From the NCBI GenBank assembly GCA_005888635.1, contig VBAW01000016.1, positions 62,001 through 126,000 of the forward strand: a stretch of DNA of 64,000 bases, written 5' to 3'. The notes beneath the pieces are model-generated. The model ran no database searches, had not been told where the DNA came from, and worked only from the letters and a program-made list of their open reading frames with translations. A program made the translations under genes and the position numbers. Numbering within the stretch: the stretch's first letter is position 1; every line of letters begins with the position of its first letter. Shown here one piece after another: positions 28,102-37,793 of this stretch. Origin of the DNA: Candidatus Bathyarchaeota archaeon (GTDB taxonomy: Archaea; Thermoproteota; Bathyarchaeia; 40CM-2-53-6).

Positions 28102-29295
28102 TTGGAGTTTTCCTCAACGTCCTACGCCTCTCAGATCCGGAAGATAGTGGATAAGCATCAGAAGTGGCGGGCTGAAGAATGCCTGAATCTGATTCCTTCT
28201 GAGAACGTGACGAGTCATACTGTTAGACAGCTTCTCTCAGGCGATATGGGGCATCGGTATCGGGCTGATGATCGGTTCTACAAAGGGACCAAGTTCATGG
28301 ACGAACTCGAATCCTTTGGAGAGAAAATAGCCTGCGAAGTTTTCGGTGCCGACTGGGCCACGCTCCGGCCACTCTCAGGACACATGGCTGATATGATCAT
28401 GGTCTCAACGCTCGCCAAACCAGGCGGTTCAATTCTAACCGTTAGTCCCGCGGATGGAGGCTATCCGGGTCTAAGCGATCAAGCTGGATATCCAACATTC
28501 GTGAATGTTCGGAATTTGTATTTTCCTTTCGATTCGGAACGGATGAACATTGATGCAGAAAAGGCTCGCGGGTTGATAGAAGATGAGAAGCCCTCACTCG
28601 TCGTCTTCGGCCAATCCTTCTTCCTATTCCCACATCCAGTCAAGGAGCTCGCAGAAGCCTGCAACACGGCAGGATCTCGGGTAGTCTACGATGGCTCCCA
28701 CGTGCTTGGATTGATTGCCGGAGGCGAGTTCCAGAGGCCGCTTCAGGAAGGCGCGGAACTCTTACTGGGATCAACTCACAAAAGCCTGTTCGGTCCACAG
28801 GGAGGAATAATTGTTGGAAAGAAGGAGGTTGAAGCCGAAGTGAAAGGCCGACAGTTCCCTGGTCTGGTAGACAATGCTCACTGGAATCGAATTGCTGCAT
28901 TGACCTATGCGCTGGACGAGGCGCGTAGAAACGGTGGAAAATATGCGCCACGCGTGATTGAAAATGCCAAGGCCTTGGCGAAGAGTTTGCACGAGAGAGG
29001 CGTGCCCGTAAAGTGTGCAGATTACGGGTTCACCGCGTCCCACCAAGTCTACCTGAACATGAAAGACGAGAAAGAAATCGACAGGCTAACCCAGCGGCTG
29101 GAGGATGCGAATATCATCGTGGATCGCGGGATACGGATAGGCACCTGCGAAGCCACGAGGCGTGGAATGAAACCCAAGGATATGGATAGGGTAGGGGAAC
29201 TGATAAGTCAAGTTTACAAGGGCACAGACCCTGCAAGGATTCGGCCGCAAGCCACGAGGCTGAGACGAGGATTCAGTTCAATCCTCTACGCTTAG
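28102..29295 (+). CDS. glyA: serine hydroxymethyltransferase
   Basis: LNLIPSENVTSHTVRQLLSGDMGHRY, YDGSHVLGLIAGGEFQRPLQEGAELLLGSTHKSLFGPQGG. Confidence 0.93.
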   Translation: MEFSSTSYASQIRKIVDKHQKWRAEECLNLIPSENVTSHTVRQLLSGDMGHRYRADDRFYKGTKFMDELESFGEKIACEVFGADWATLRPLSGHMADMIMVSTLAKPGGSILTVSPADGGYPGLSDQAGYPTFVNVRNLYFPFDSERMNIDAEKARGLIEDEKPSLVVFGQSFFLFPHPVKELAEACNTAGSRVVYDGSHVLGLIAGGEFQRPLQEGAELLLGSTHKSLFGPQGGIIVGKKEVEAEVKGRQFPGLVDNAHWNRIAALTYALDEARRNGGKYAPRVIENAKALAKSLHERGVPVKCADYGFTASHQVYLNMKDEKEIDRLTQRLEDANIIVDRGIRIGTCEATRRGMKPKDMDRVGELISQVYKGTDPARIRPQATRLRRGFSSILYA

Positions 29296-29350
29296 ACGGA
29301 AAAAAATCTTGGAAACAGGTTATTATTCGGCCAGCCGTCTCGTCTAGAGT

Positions 29351-29539
29351 ATGTCTCTACCTAAGCAGGGTGACACCGTGAAGGTGACCCTGTTGAATCG
29401 TGAGACGATCGAAGGTGTCGTCGAATGGGTTGATGGCAATGGTCTCTGGGTGAAAGGAGCTGAAAGGTCGAGATGGGTCCCTCTGGAAGCCTTTACCGCG
29501 CCGCATGAGTCTCATCCGATTGATACCAAGGAAGAGTAG
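29351..29539 (+). CDS. small protein, possible SH3-barrel/Sm-like fold
   Basis: 62 aa ORF GDTVKVTLLNRETIEGVVEWVDGNGLWVKG. Confidence 0.45.
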   Translation: MSLPKQGDTVKVTLLNRETIEGVVEWVDGNGLWVKGAERSRWVPLEAFTAPHESHPIDTKEE

Positions 29540-29764
29540 TCCGCAGCCTAGCATCGAGAAGAGGCAGAATCTGAGAGCTGAACCAGAACCTTGACCCTCC
29601 CGTTCAGCCTCGCCTGGGCGTTGTTCACCGTCTTCGAGAAAGTCGTGCTGAGACTGCCGTGGCCGCTAAGACGATTTGTGATAATGCAGTTTCCTGATGA
29701 ATTCGCAGCTCAACAAGTAGTTGTTCGGTCTAGGACTCTTCGATAGAAGACTCGCGTTTCCAGA

Positions 29765-30370
29765 CTAAGATCGCTCCGAAGAATCTGACGCTTGCGCTCT
29801 CTGGCTCTGTACCTGGGTCGTTAAATCCAGCACGTTCTTCAGTTCCTTTTTCAAGATAAGCGGATCGTGGTTGAGGTTGAAGTAGTCTGCGAAAGTTATC
29901 GTTGTCCGCAGAAGCCTTGAGCGTCCGATCTTATCATAACTGATTAGATCCATCTCCTTCAACTGTTTGACGTGTTGATACGCGAGTTTTCCTCTAACCC
30001 GTACGACATGTGACTGAGGAATCGGCTGTCTGAGAGCTATGAACGATAAGGTTCTCAATGGACCTGGCGTCAAGAGAGGTCTGTTTGAGAGCTTCCTCAC
30101 GTGCTTAGCAAACTCTGGCCTGAGCTGCATCACAAACCTTCCATCTGGTAATTCTAAGACTTGGACCGGGCTGTCCAGTTTGGCATAGCGTTCGGCTATA
30201 GCTCGTGCAATGGATCGAATCTTCTCTTCGGACCTTGCACCTATTACTGCTCCGATCGTCTTGAAGTCTAGCGGTCTTCCCGAAACGTAGAGTGCTGCCT
30301 CACAGAGCTGTTGTTGAAGCAACAAAGATGATGCCTTAGCTGCTGGTTCAGTCTGAGACTGGGTTTCCAT
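29765..30370 (-). CDS. scpB: segregation and condensation protein ScpB
   Basis: LCEAALYVSGRPLDFKTIGAVIGARSEEKI, position next to ScpA and SMC. Confidence 0.85.
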   Translation of the reverse strand: METQSQTEPAAKASSLLLQQQLCEAALYVSGRPLDFKTIGAVIGARSEEKIRSIARAIAERYAKLDSPVQVLELPDGRFVMQLRPEFAKHVRKLSNRPLLTPGPLRTLSFIALRQPIPQSHVVRVRGKLAYQHVKQLKEMDLISYDKIGRSRLLRTTITFADYFNLNHDPLILKKELKNVLDLTTQVQSQRAQASDSSERS

Positions 30371-31025
30371 TGTCTATCACTTCGATCCGAATATCCCCAA
30401 ATTCTTCTGTCTGAACTAGACCAACCTTTCTTTCTATGGCGAGGAATAGAAGCATGATGAACATGCGGACCGCTTGCACAGTATCCCCCTTCCCCAGCAG
30501 CTGCAGAAATGAGAGGCTTTCGCCTGGAACCGTCTCTTCCAAGAGTCGGCTGTAGAAAGCGTTGATCTCGTCTTCAATCTTCACAAGCCAATCGTCCGCC
30601 TGTTCAAACACGGCAGGCGTACGGGACACCAGCTGAGCAGTCTCAGACGGCAGCAGCCTCTCGGCCCTGAGAACGTCAAGTATTCCCTTGAGAACCTCGT
30701 CTAGGGAGGTTGTTGTGGACTGGAATCTGATCGGGAACGCCAAGGGGGGAGGCACATAGTCCGTGGGTCTTTCAGGTGGAGGCCGCGGTGGTTCCTCCAT
30801 CTTCAGGACGAGTTCCGATTTCATCCGCAGAAGGACTGCAGAGGATAGTAGTGCTGTTCCTGAGACTGAGAAGTCTATGAATCCTCGAACTTTCATCTCC
30901 TTCATCAGACCCGTCAGAAGCTGGGACAGGTTCACATCCCATGGCTTGACACGATGCAAGTGGAGCAAGTCAAAGAGTACAGTGTACGGGCTTTTGAGCC
31001 AGTAGGTATCCTGTTCCGTCGTCAA
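30348..31025 (-). CDS. scpA: segregation and condensation protein ScpA
   Basis: SPYTVLFDLLHLHRVKPWDVNLSQL, ScpA-type kleisin. Confidence 0.85.
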   Translation of the reverse strand: MTTEQDTYWLKSPYTVLFDLLHLHRVKPWDVNLSQLLTGLMKEMKVRGFIDFSVSGTALLSSAVLLRMKSELVLKMEEPPRPPPERPTDYVPPPLAFPIRFQSTTTSLDEVLKGILDVLRAERLLPSETAQLVSRTPAVFEQADDWLVKIEDEINAFYSRLLEETVPGESLSFLQLLGKGDTVQAVRMFIMLLFLAIERKVGLVQTEEFGDIRIEVIDNGNPVSD

Positions 31026-34000
31026 TCTTTGACTCCGCTCTTGTTCGGTAGGGAGATCACCTGGCTCTGTCCCTGGTCAATGTAGACTCCGAAGACTCTG
31101 TCCGCACGAGAGATCGTAGTGTCTTTCAGAGAGATCACAACGAACTGGGAATCCATGCTCTTGGACTTGACTAATGTTGCCAGCCTCTTCGCGTTCAGAA
31201 CATCTAGGTGGGCATCAATCTCGTCCATGATGTAGAAAGGCATCGGATGGATCTGTTGCAGAGCAAGTAGATAGCAGACTGTCGAGACCGATTTTTCTCC
31301 GCCACTTGCGGCTCCAATCGTGAGTTCGGTCTTTCCGGGGAATTGAAGGAATACATCTAGCCCTCCCTCGAATGGATTGTCGGGACTATCTAGCGCCATC
31401 CTTCCATTCCCGCCGTTCGTGATGTCGGAAAAGATTTGGTGGAAAGTATCATTCACCTTAGTGAAGGCGCCCATGAAAGTGTCGAGTTTCCTTTTCTCCA
31501 GTTCATTCATGAAATCTAGAATTGCCAGCTTCTCCCTTTCAAGATCCCCTATTCGAACTGAGAGGTGCTTGTATCCGTCCTTGATCTCTTCATAATGCTG
31601 GACCGCAAGCTGATTAACCAAGCCGATCTCAGCCAGCTCCTTCTCGAGACCCGACTTGATTTTCGTGGCATCCTCGATAGCTTCTGGCGTGGTTTCCAGA
31701 GGCTTCTCAAAGCCGAGATTTCGCAACTGTGCAGTCAGCATTGTCAGCTGCGTCTCTAGCTCTCTGAGGCCTGCCTTCAACTCCGAGACGTTGGAGTTGA
31801 GCGGGTCCATTCTATCGATTAGTTGCGAAAGGGACTTTTCTATCTCAGAGAATCTATCTTCGTACTTTCTCCTCTCCTGACCCACTGATGCAAGGGCGTC
31901 TACTAGTCGAGCTTTTTCTTCGGTAAGCTTACTCATTTCTTGTCGCAGCTCTTCGGATTTCTTGTTCGCCACCTCGACTCTTGATTCCTCTCGTCTGATT
32001 TCAGTCTCAAGGGCTCTCAGTTGAATCCGTACCTGGTCGTAGCCAGGTTTGAGAGTGTCAAGTGTGGACTGGGTAGAGGCAACCTTGCTGTCCAGCGCCA
32101 GCTTCTCGCGCAGCAGGGTCTCTGCTTCCGCGACCGCCTGATCTCGTTCGCGTTCCATCGCCATGATTGCGGTCCGTCTCTGTTCGATCTTCAGCTTGGC
32201 TAGCTCTTCCTCGCGCATCGAGAGGCGTCGTTTTATCTCGCCTTGCTTCTGGGCTATTTCCTCTAGTAGTTCCTGTTCGCGCTGCATCGAGTTCTGGAGA
32301 CTATCGATTCTCTTCTTCGTCTGTTGCAGCGACAAACGGGTCCTTTCGAGGCTACTCTGAGCCATCTCGACATCGCGCGTGAGTGCTTCCCGCGTCTTGC
32401 TAGTGGAAACCCTGTCCTCTCTAAGTTTGACAATCTCGGATTCTAACCGGTCGAGTTCGGATCGAGATCGCTGAACAATAGATTCTAGCGACTTGACCGT
32501 TCGCTCAAGACCCTCAAGGACGTTCGACCTCGGGATTAGAGTGGAAGCATCGAAGGGGGCTCGATAGTAGCCACTTTCGAGACCTCCGCCCGGCTCGTAA
32601 AGGTCCCCGCTTGTCACGACGCATCTCAGGCCCTTTGCGGCGCTCAGGAAGGCCGCTCGCTGGTTCGTCGCGAGCATTGTATCGCCAAAAACGAATTCGA
32701 CCGCCGAAGCTAATCCTTTCTCGGACTTGATGACGCTTGAGAGGGGTCCCACGATCCCGGGAGTCTGCTCATACTCATCGTTCATCGGGGGTACTTCTAG
32801 GTCATCGAGAGGAATTATCTTGGCTCGACCGAGTCTGGTCCGTTTTAGACTCTCGACGCATTTGATGGCGACTCCTAGGTCCTTCACCACGAGGGCTCTC
32901 ATCCAGCCCGCGCTCGCTGCTTCGATTGCCTTGCTGTACTCATCGCTGTACTTGATCAGCTCTTGTAGTCGCCCGAGGACTCCTTTGAGCGCTCCTTCTT
33001 CCGCCATCTCCTCTAGCTTCTGTAACGCCTTCTCTTCTGCCTGAAGAGTATCTGCAATATTTCGCTGAGTGTTGAACTCGGTTACAGTTACTCGCGCTCT
33101 CTTAGCAACATCGAGAGCTTCGTCAATCTCCTTGTGCCGCTGATCCTTGAGCTCAGTGTACTCCCTTGCCTTCTCTTCGATATCCTGCAATCTCTTCGCT
33201 TCCTCCTTCCCGAGCTTCTCCATCTCTCGAATTCTCTTCTTCAATTCCTCGGCGAGCTTGGAGAATTCTTGGTGGCGAGCCTCGAGCGTCTGCAAATGAC
33301 TCGCAGTCAGGTCTAGTTTCGCCGAGCTGCCCTTGCTTGTTGCAATGAAAGTCGATAGTTCTTTTTCTAGTGCAGCTATTTCAGCATCGAGTGATTCGTG
33401 GATCTCTGCGTCAGCCAATAGAGATTCTCTGGCGTTTTGCAGAGCAGTGTTGAGCTTCTCGGCTTTGGCGTTTGCTTCCCCAAATCTCGCCTCTAAGCTG
33501 GCTTTCTGAGCAGTTAGGTTTCTGAGGGCAGTCGGGAGTTCTTTGAAATTGTTCTGGATTTGTTCTCCCTGATTCTGTAGAGACTCGATCTGCTTAGTTC
33601 GGGTATTCAGAATATTCTTGGCTGCTTCGGCTTCTGCTCTCGCTCTGACTACTCCATTGCTAGCCTCTGCGATCTTCCTTTCAGCGTCGAAGAGTTCTTG
33701 ATTGCCTTGGGTGACGGTGAGCTCTTCAAAGTGGCGTCTATCCGCCTCAACCTTGGACCTCTGGCTGGTAAGTTCATCCCTCTGGTGCCTTAGAGCTTCG
33801 AGGTTCTTCTGCTCAACTTCAAGCTCTAGGGAGGCACTCGTGCGCTTGTTTTCGAGAGCCACGATTTGTGAGGAGTAGATTCGCGCCTGCTGGTTGCCAA
33901 TCTCTTTCTCAAGAAGCTTGGAACGTAGAAGGTCATTGCGTTCTCGTTCAAGCCGTTCTATTCTGTTTCTTACGTCTTCGACCTTGCCTGCTGCTACTCT

Positions 34001-34561
34001 CAGGTTGAGGTCGGCTTCTGAGAGCTGGACTTTTGCTTCGGCTTTCTTGGTTTCGAAGACCCCCAGTCCAATGAGGTCTTCCAGGATCCGTCTTCGTTCT
34101 TCCGTGCTAATCTCTGCGAGACGAGTGATTGAATGTTGAGCGATGAGGTTGAAACCGGTTACTTGGATGTCGCCGGAACTGAGAATATCCTGTACTTGCT
34201 TTCTAGAGAGGCGCCGGCCGTTCATTCGATAGATACCCTCCCCACCCTTGGAAAACTCCCGTGACACGGTGACGAGGTCTGAGTCTACAGGAATCTTTCG
34301 GTCGGAGTTGTCGAACTGGACGGCTACGTAGGCCGCTCTGGCGTCTCCTGTGCCAGACTTGTGGACTAGGTCTGAGAGGCTTCCCCCTCTAAGTTCGCGG
34401 GGGCTGAGCTCGCCGAGCGAGAATTTTAGCGCGTCCAGGATATTGGATTTTCCTGAGCCGTTTGGGCCGGTGAATACTGTGAAGCCTCGGTCTAAGTTGA
34501 CTGAGACCTTCTTGTTGAAGGTCTTGAAGCCTCGGATGTCGATTCTCTTGATATAGACCAA
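31022..34561 (-). CDS. smc: chromosome segregation ATPase SMC
   Basis: VYIKRIDIRGFKTF...GFTVFTGPNGSGKSNILDALKFSLGE, coiled coils, hinge, SGGEKSVSTVCYLLALQQIHPMPFYIMDEIDAHLD; TTG start chosen so it no longer overlaps uppS. Confidence 0.94.
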   Translation of the reverse strand: MVYIKRIDIRGFKTFNKKVSVNLDRGFTVFTGPNGSGKSNILDALKFSLGELSPRELRGGSLSDLVHKSGTGDARAAYVAVQFDNSDRKIPVDSDLVTVSREFSKGGEGIYRMNGRRLSRKQVQDILSSGDIQVTGFNLIAQHSITRLAEISTEERRRILEDLIGLGVFETKKAEAKVQLSEADLNLRVAAGKVEDVRNRIERLERERNDLLRSKLLEKEIGNQQARIYSSQIVALENKRTSASLELEVEQKNLEALRHQRDELTSQRSKVEADRRHFEELTVTQGNQELFDAERKIAEASNGVVRARAEAEAAKNILNTRTKQIESLQNQGEQIQNNFKELPTALRNLTAQKASLEARFGEANAKAEKLNTALQNARESLLADAEIHESLDAEIAALEKELSTFIATSKGSSAKLDLTASHLQTLEARHQEFSKLAEELKKRIREMEKLGKEEAKRLQDIEEKAREYTELKDQRHKEIDEALDVAKRARVTVTEFNTQRNIADTLQAEEKALQKLEEMAEEGALKGVLGRLQELIKYSDEYSKAIEAASAGWMRALVVKDLGVAIKCVESLKRTRLGRAKIIPLDDLEVPPMNDEYEQTPGIVGPLSSVIKSEKGLASAVEFVFGDTMLATNQRAAFLSAAKGLRCVVTSGDLYEPGGGLESGYYRAPFDASTLIPRSNVLEGLERTVKSLESIVQRSRSELDRLESEIVKLREDRVSTSKTREALTRDVEMAQSSLERTRLSLQQTKKRIDSLQNSMQREQELLEEIAQKQGEIKRRLSMREEELAKLKIEQRRTAIMAMERERDQAVAEAETLLREKLALDSKVASTQSTLDTLKPGYDQVRIQLRALETEIRREESRVEVANKKSEELRQEMSKLTEEKARLVDALASVGQERRKYEDRFSEIEKSLSQLIDRMDPLNSNVSELKAGLRELETQLTMLTAQLRNLGFEKPLETTPEAIEDATKIKSGLEKELAEIGLVNQLAVQHYEEIKDGYKHLSVRIGDLEREKLAILDFMNELEKRKLDTFMGAFTKVNDTFHQIFSDITNGGNGRMALDSPDNPFEGGLDVFLQFPGKTELTIGAASGGEKSVSTVCYLLALQQIHPMPFYIMDEIDAHLDVLNAKRLATLVKSKSMDSQFVVISLKDTTISRADRVFGVYIDQGQSQVISLPNKSGVKD

Positions 34562-34640
34562 AGGCCCGGGCCCTGGAACAGTTCTGACTCTAGTTAGATA
34601 AGTCCGTCCGTCATGAGCGAGGGCATTGTAGCCGGTTTGC

Positions 34641-35423
34641 TTATCGGCCGAATCTTCGATGGCGCCGCTGATAGAGCCGTATGGCTCGGAGAAAATCGAT
34701 CTTCCGGAACTCAGGCCAGTAAACGTCTTCGAACACCAGCTCACTGTAGGCTGACTGCCAGAGCAGGAATCCGCTCAGACGCTCTTCGCCCGAAGTTCGT
34801 ATGACGAGATCAGGGTTCGGATTTGGCAGATGTGCTGTGTAGAGATACTTGTGAAACGTATCTTCGTCAATCTGCTGCGGAGAGAGATTTCCCTGATGGA
34901 CATCTTCTACTATCTTCTTTGTAGCATCGACTATCTCTGCTCTTCCTGTATAGGCGATCGCGAGGTTTAGGAAGTGCTGGTCGTACATGCTCGTTTCGTC
35001 TTCGAGACGTTTGAACACATCCTGAAGTGTTTCAGGCAAGAGATCAGTCCGGCCGATTGCTTTGACTCGTACTTTCTGGGAGTGAAGTCTGCTGTCCCTT
35101 CCCAGTTTCCTGGTCTCTTCTTCGACGATCTTGAGAATCGAGTTTACCTCGTCGCTAGGTCTTGAAAAGTTCTCGGTGGAAAACGTGTATAGCGTGAGTG
35201 TCTTGATGCCGTATTCTAGGCACCAGTCAAGAACTTCTTCGCCGACCTTTGCCCCTGCCCAGTGTCCGGCGGTGGAGTTGAGAGCCTTCTCTGTCGCCCA
35301 TCTTCGGTTACCATCGAGAATTATTCCGATATGCTCCGGCATGGGGCCATATTTGATCTGCTCGATCAGATACTTCTCGTAGGCCTTGTAGACCCCTGCG
35401 AATCTGAGGAGGCTGTTTATCAT
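34641..35423 (-). CDS. uppS: cis-prenyltransferase (undecaprenyl diphosphate synthase family)
   Basis: PEHIGIILDGNRRWA, LTLYTFSTENFSRP, DLVIRTSGEERLSGFLLWQSAYSEL. Confidence 0.93.
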   Translation of the reverse strand: MINSLLRFAGVYKAYEKYLIEQIKYGPMPEHIGIILDGNRRWATEKALNSTAGHWAGAKVGEEVLDWCLEYGIKTLTLYTFSTENFSRPSDEVNSILKIVEEETRKLGRDSRLHSQKVRVKAIGRTDLLPETLQDVFKRLEDETSMYDQHFLNLAIAYTGRAEIVDATKKIVEDVHQGNLSPQQIDEDTFHKYLYTAHLPNPNPDLVIRTSGEERLSGFLLWQSAYSELVFEDVYWPEFRKIDFLRAIRLYQRRHRRFGR

Positions 35424-36226
35424 TAAGCGATTTCCTGGGTTTCCTCTTTCCTCAGTTGAGCGTGTGCGAGCGCGGTCCCGCAGGGACAGTCTTTCCTAGA
35501 CTCGGGTATTTTTGCTATCGCTCCAGTTAGGATCTTATTGAGCACTTGGCTGGTCTCGTGGCCCTTCTCTTCTACTTCTCTTGCTGATAACGTTCTCTGA
35601 AGCCCAGCGGCCATGTTGGATACGAAGCTTATCGAAGCATAACACATCTCAAGCTCGCGGGCGAGAAAAGCTTCGGGGGCTCCAGTCATTCCGACTATTC
35701 CGCACCCCATTGTACGGAGCATCCTAATCTCTGCTGGGGTCTCGTAACGGGGTCCTTCAGTACACGCCATAACTACCTCTCTAGGAGGGCTTCTGCCTGT
35801 TGCCGCGGTCGAGGCGGTCAAGACTTCTCGGACCTTGGGGCAGTAGGGCTGAGAAACGTCGATGTGGGTAACTGGCGAGCTTTCGTAAAACGTTCCAATT
35901 CGGGACTTTGTCATGTCAACAAGGTCCGAGGGGACGACGATTTCGCCGGGTGAGAGTTGCTGGTCAATCGCCCCGACAGCGTTTGTTGCCATAATGCGTT
36001 CGACTCCGAGGCTCTTCAGCCCCCAGATGTTTGCTCGATAATTCACCTTGTGAGGAGGGCTTGAGTGATTTTCTCCATGTCGCGGTAGAAAGACTGCGGG
36101 TCTCGAATCTACTTCGCCGATCGTAAGGCTGGGAGTTGGTCCGTAGGGTGTTCCTAGGATTTTCTGGTTTCCTTTGAGGATGGATTTTACTCCTGAGCCG
36201 CCGATGATGGCGATGGGACGCTTCAC
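35423..36226 (-). CDS. S-methyl-5'-thioadenosine phosphorylase family
   Basis: IIGGSG, FLPRHGENHSSPPHKVNYRANIWGLKSLGVERIMATNAVGAI, CTEGPRYETPAEIRMLRTMG. Confidence 0.9.
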   Translation of the reverse strand: MKRPIAIIGGSGVKSILKGNQKILGTPYGPTPSLTIGEVDSRPAVFLPRHGENHSSPPHKVNYRANIWGLKSLGVERIMATNAVGAIDQQLSPGEIVVPSDLVDMTKSRIGTFYESSPVTHIDVSQPYCPKVREVLTASTAATGRSPPREVVMACTEGPRYETPAEIRMLRTMGCGIVGMTGAPEAFLARELEMCYASISFVSNMAAGLQRTLSAREVEEKGHETSQVLNKILTGAIAKIPESRKDCPCGTALAHAQLRKEETQEIA

Positions 36227-37098
36227 TCTTCTGTTCCTTCGTAGAGTGCGCTGAGTTCTTGTAGCGTTAGCTTCCCGCCCTTACTGAGCTTCTTCTGAGC
36301 CGTGTCCTTTAGAGCATCCTTGAGTGCTTCTCCTTTCTGACGTTGCTCTCTCCGCTCATCATCTGTCAAGGTATTTCTTAGTTGTAGGAATTTCTGATTC
36401 GTGTCTGCTGTTCTCCGTTTGAGGTCGTCGAGTGTTTTCTGCTGTTCTTCGCGTCTGAGTCTGAGGGTTTGGAAGGCTTCTGACAGTTGGACGATGTCAG
36501 CGTGATGCTTCTGGCTTTCAGCAGCCAATTCCTGGACTCTCGCGTGTATCTGGTCGGCTTCTTCTCGTTGTTTCGTGATATCGTCTCTAAGCTTGAGGAC
36601 TTTGTGGTAGCCTGTGACCCGGATCTCCAAGCTCCTAATCTTCGTCATCAAGCGTTTCTCGTCATCCTTCCCAAGCGGCGAGGTCTGGACCTGCCATTCC
36701 AACGCTGCTAGCTCCTTCTCGGCGATTGAAGCGTGGGGCCGGTCGCTCATCTTCTTCAAAAGTTCCCGAAGCGTTGCGAGTCTCGCGCGGGATGTGTCTC
36801 GAAGCTTGTCACGGGTCTGCTTGAGCGCTCGGACGGTGTCGTTCAGACCGTCCCGGGTCTTACGTAGGTTCTGTAATTCTTCCCGGACTTTTTGTAACTT
36901 GATCTTCGTCTCGTTGAGTTGGTCGAGGCTCTTTGAATGCTCGATTCTCAACTGTTGTCTTTCGTCGTCGAGCTTGTCGATCTCGCTCACTTCTTGGGAC
37001 TTCCCCGTGCCTGGATGACTGGAATGATGGAAAGGTAGATTGACCGCCTTATAGGGATTGAAGCCGAAAATCGGGGACGGTTGCAGACTCGTCGGCAA
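36223..37098 (-). CDS. coiled-coil protein
   Basis: long heptad-rich ORF; true start may be internal. Confidence 0.65.
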   Translation of the reverse strand: MPTSLQPSPIFGFNPYKAVNLPFHHSSHPGTGKSQEVSEIDKLDDERQQLRIEHSKSLDQLNETKIKLQKVREELQNLRKTRDGLNDTVRALKQTRDKLRDTSRARLATLRELLKKMSDRPHASIAEKELAALEWQVQTSPLGKDDEKRLMTKIRSLEIRVTGYHKVLKLRDDITKQREEADQIHARVQELAAESQKHHADIVQLSEAFQTLRLRREEQQKTLDDLKRRTADTNQKFLQLRNTLTDDERREQRQKGEALKDALKDTAQKKLSKGGKLTLQELSALYEGTEE

Positions 37099-37784
37099 TT
37101 GAGAAGGTAGGCGATCGTCTCAGTCTGATTGGGACGATTCACGTGGATCCTAAGAGCACCAGCTTTGTGCGGGAAACGATTTTGGGATTGAAGCCGGAGG
37201 TAGTAGCGTTGGAGCTGGATGAGGGGCGGCTCATAGCGCTTGAGAATCCCGGCAAATCCTCAGGTCGTGGTGGCGGAGGGTCTTTCTTGGCGATGATGTT
37301 GTTGGAGAGGTTTGCGGGTGAGATGACGGGTTCACCTCCGGGACAGGAGATGCTCCGAGCGGTTGAGGCTGCTAGGGCGGTTGGGGCGAGGGTGGCTTTT
37401 GTTGATCTCCCAATTGGAATGACGGTCGGTTCTCTGCGGAAGCTTCCCCTACGGGAAAAGGTGAGGCTGGGCGTTGATTCACTGGTCAGTATCGCGCTCT
37501 TGCCGTTTGCCGGGTTCAACTTGTCTAAGTTAACCGAGAATTTGGAGGAGCAGCTTCGGCTGTTTCGACTGCGCTATCCTGAGTTGAGCAGGCTCCTCCT
37601 CGATGTTCGGGAGGAGTTCATGGTAGCCAGGATTCGAGATATCATGTATTCTACGAGCGGACGGGTCGTTGGAGTGGTGGGCTATGGACACTTGAAATCT
37701 CTAGGAAAGGCTCTGGCCTCTGTCGAGATGAAACCTGTCTACTCTACGAGCATCACTTGGAATATGACGACTGGCAGTAGCTGA
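37098..37784 (+). CDS. TraB-domain protein
   Basis: IEKVGDRLSLIGTIHVDPKSTSFVRETILGLKPEVVALELDEGRL; homology extends upstream of the ORF-track GTG, apparent start ATT at 37098. Confidence 0.7.
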   Translation: MEKVGDRLSLIGTIHVDPKSTSFVRETILGLKPEVVALELDEGRLIALENPGKSSGRGGGGSFLAMMLLERFAGEMTGSPPGQEMLRAVEAARAVGARVAFVDLPIGMTVGSLRKLPLREKVRLGVDSLVSIALLPFAGFNLSKLTENLEEQLRLFRLRYPELSRLLLDVREEFMVARIRDIMYSTSGRVVGVVGYGHLKSLGKALASVEMKPVYSTSITWNMTTGSS

Positions 37785-37793
37785 TCTTCTGTG

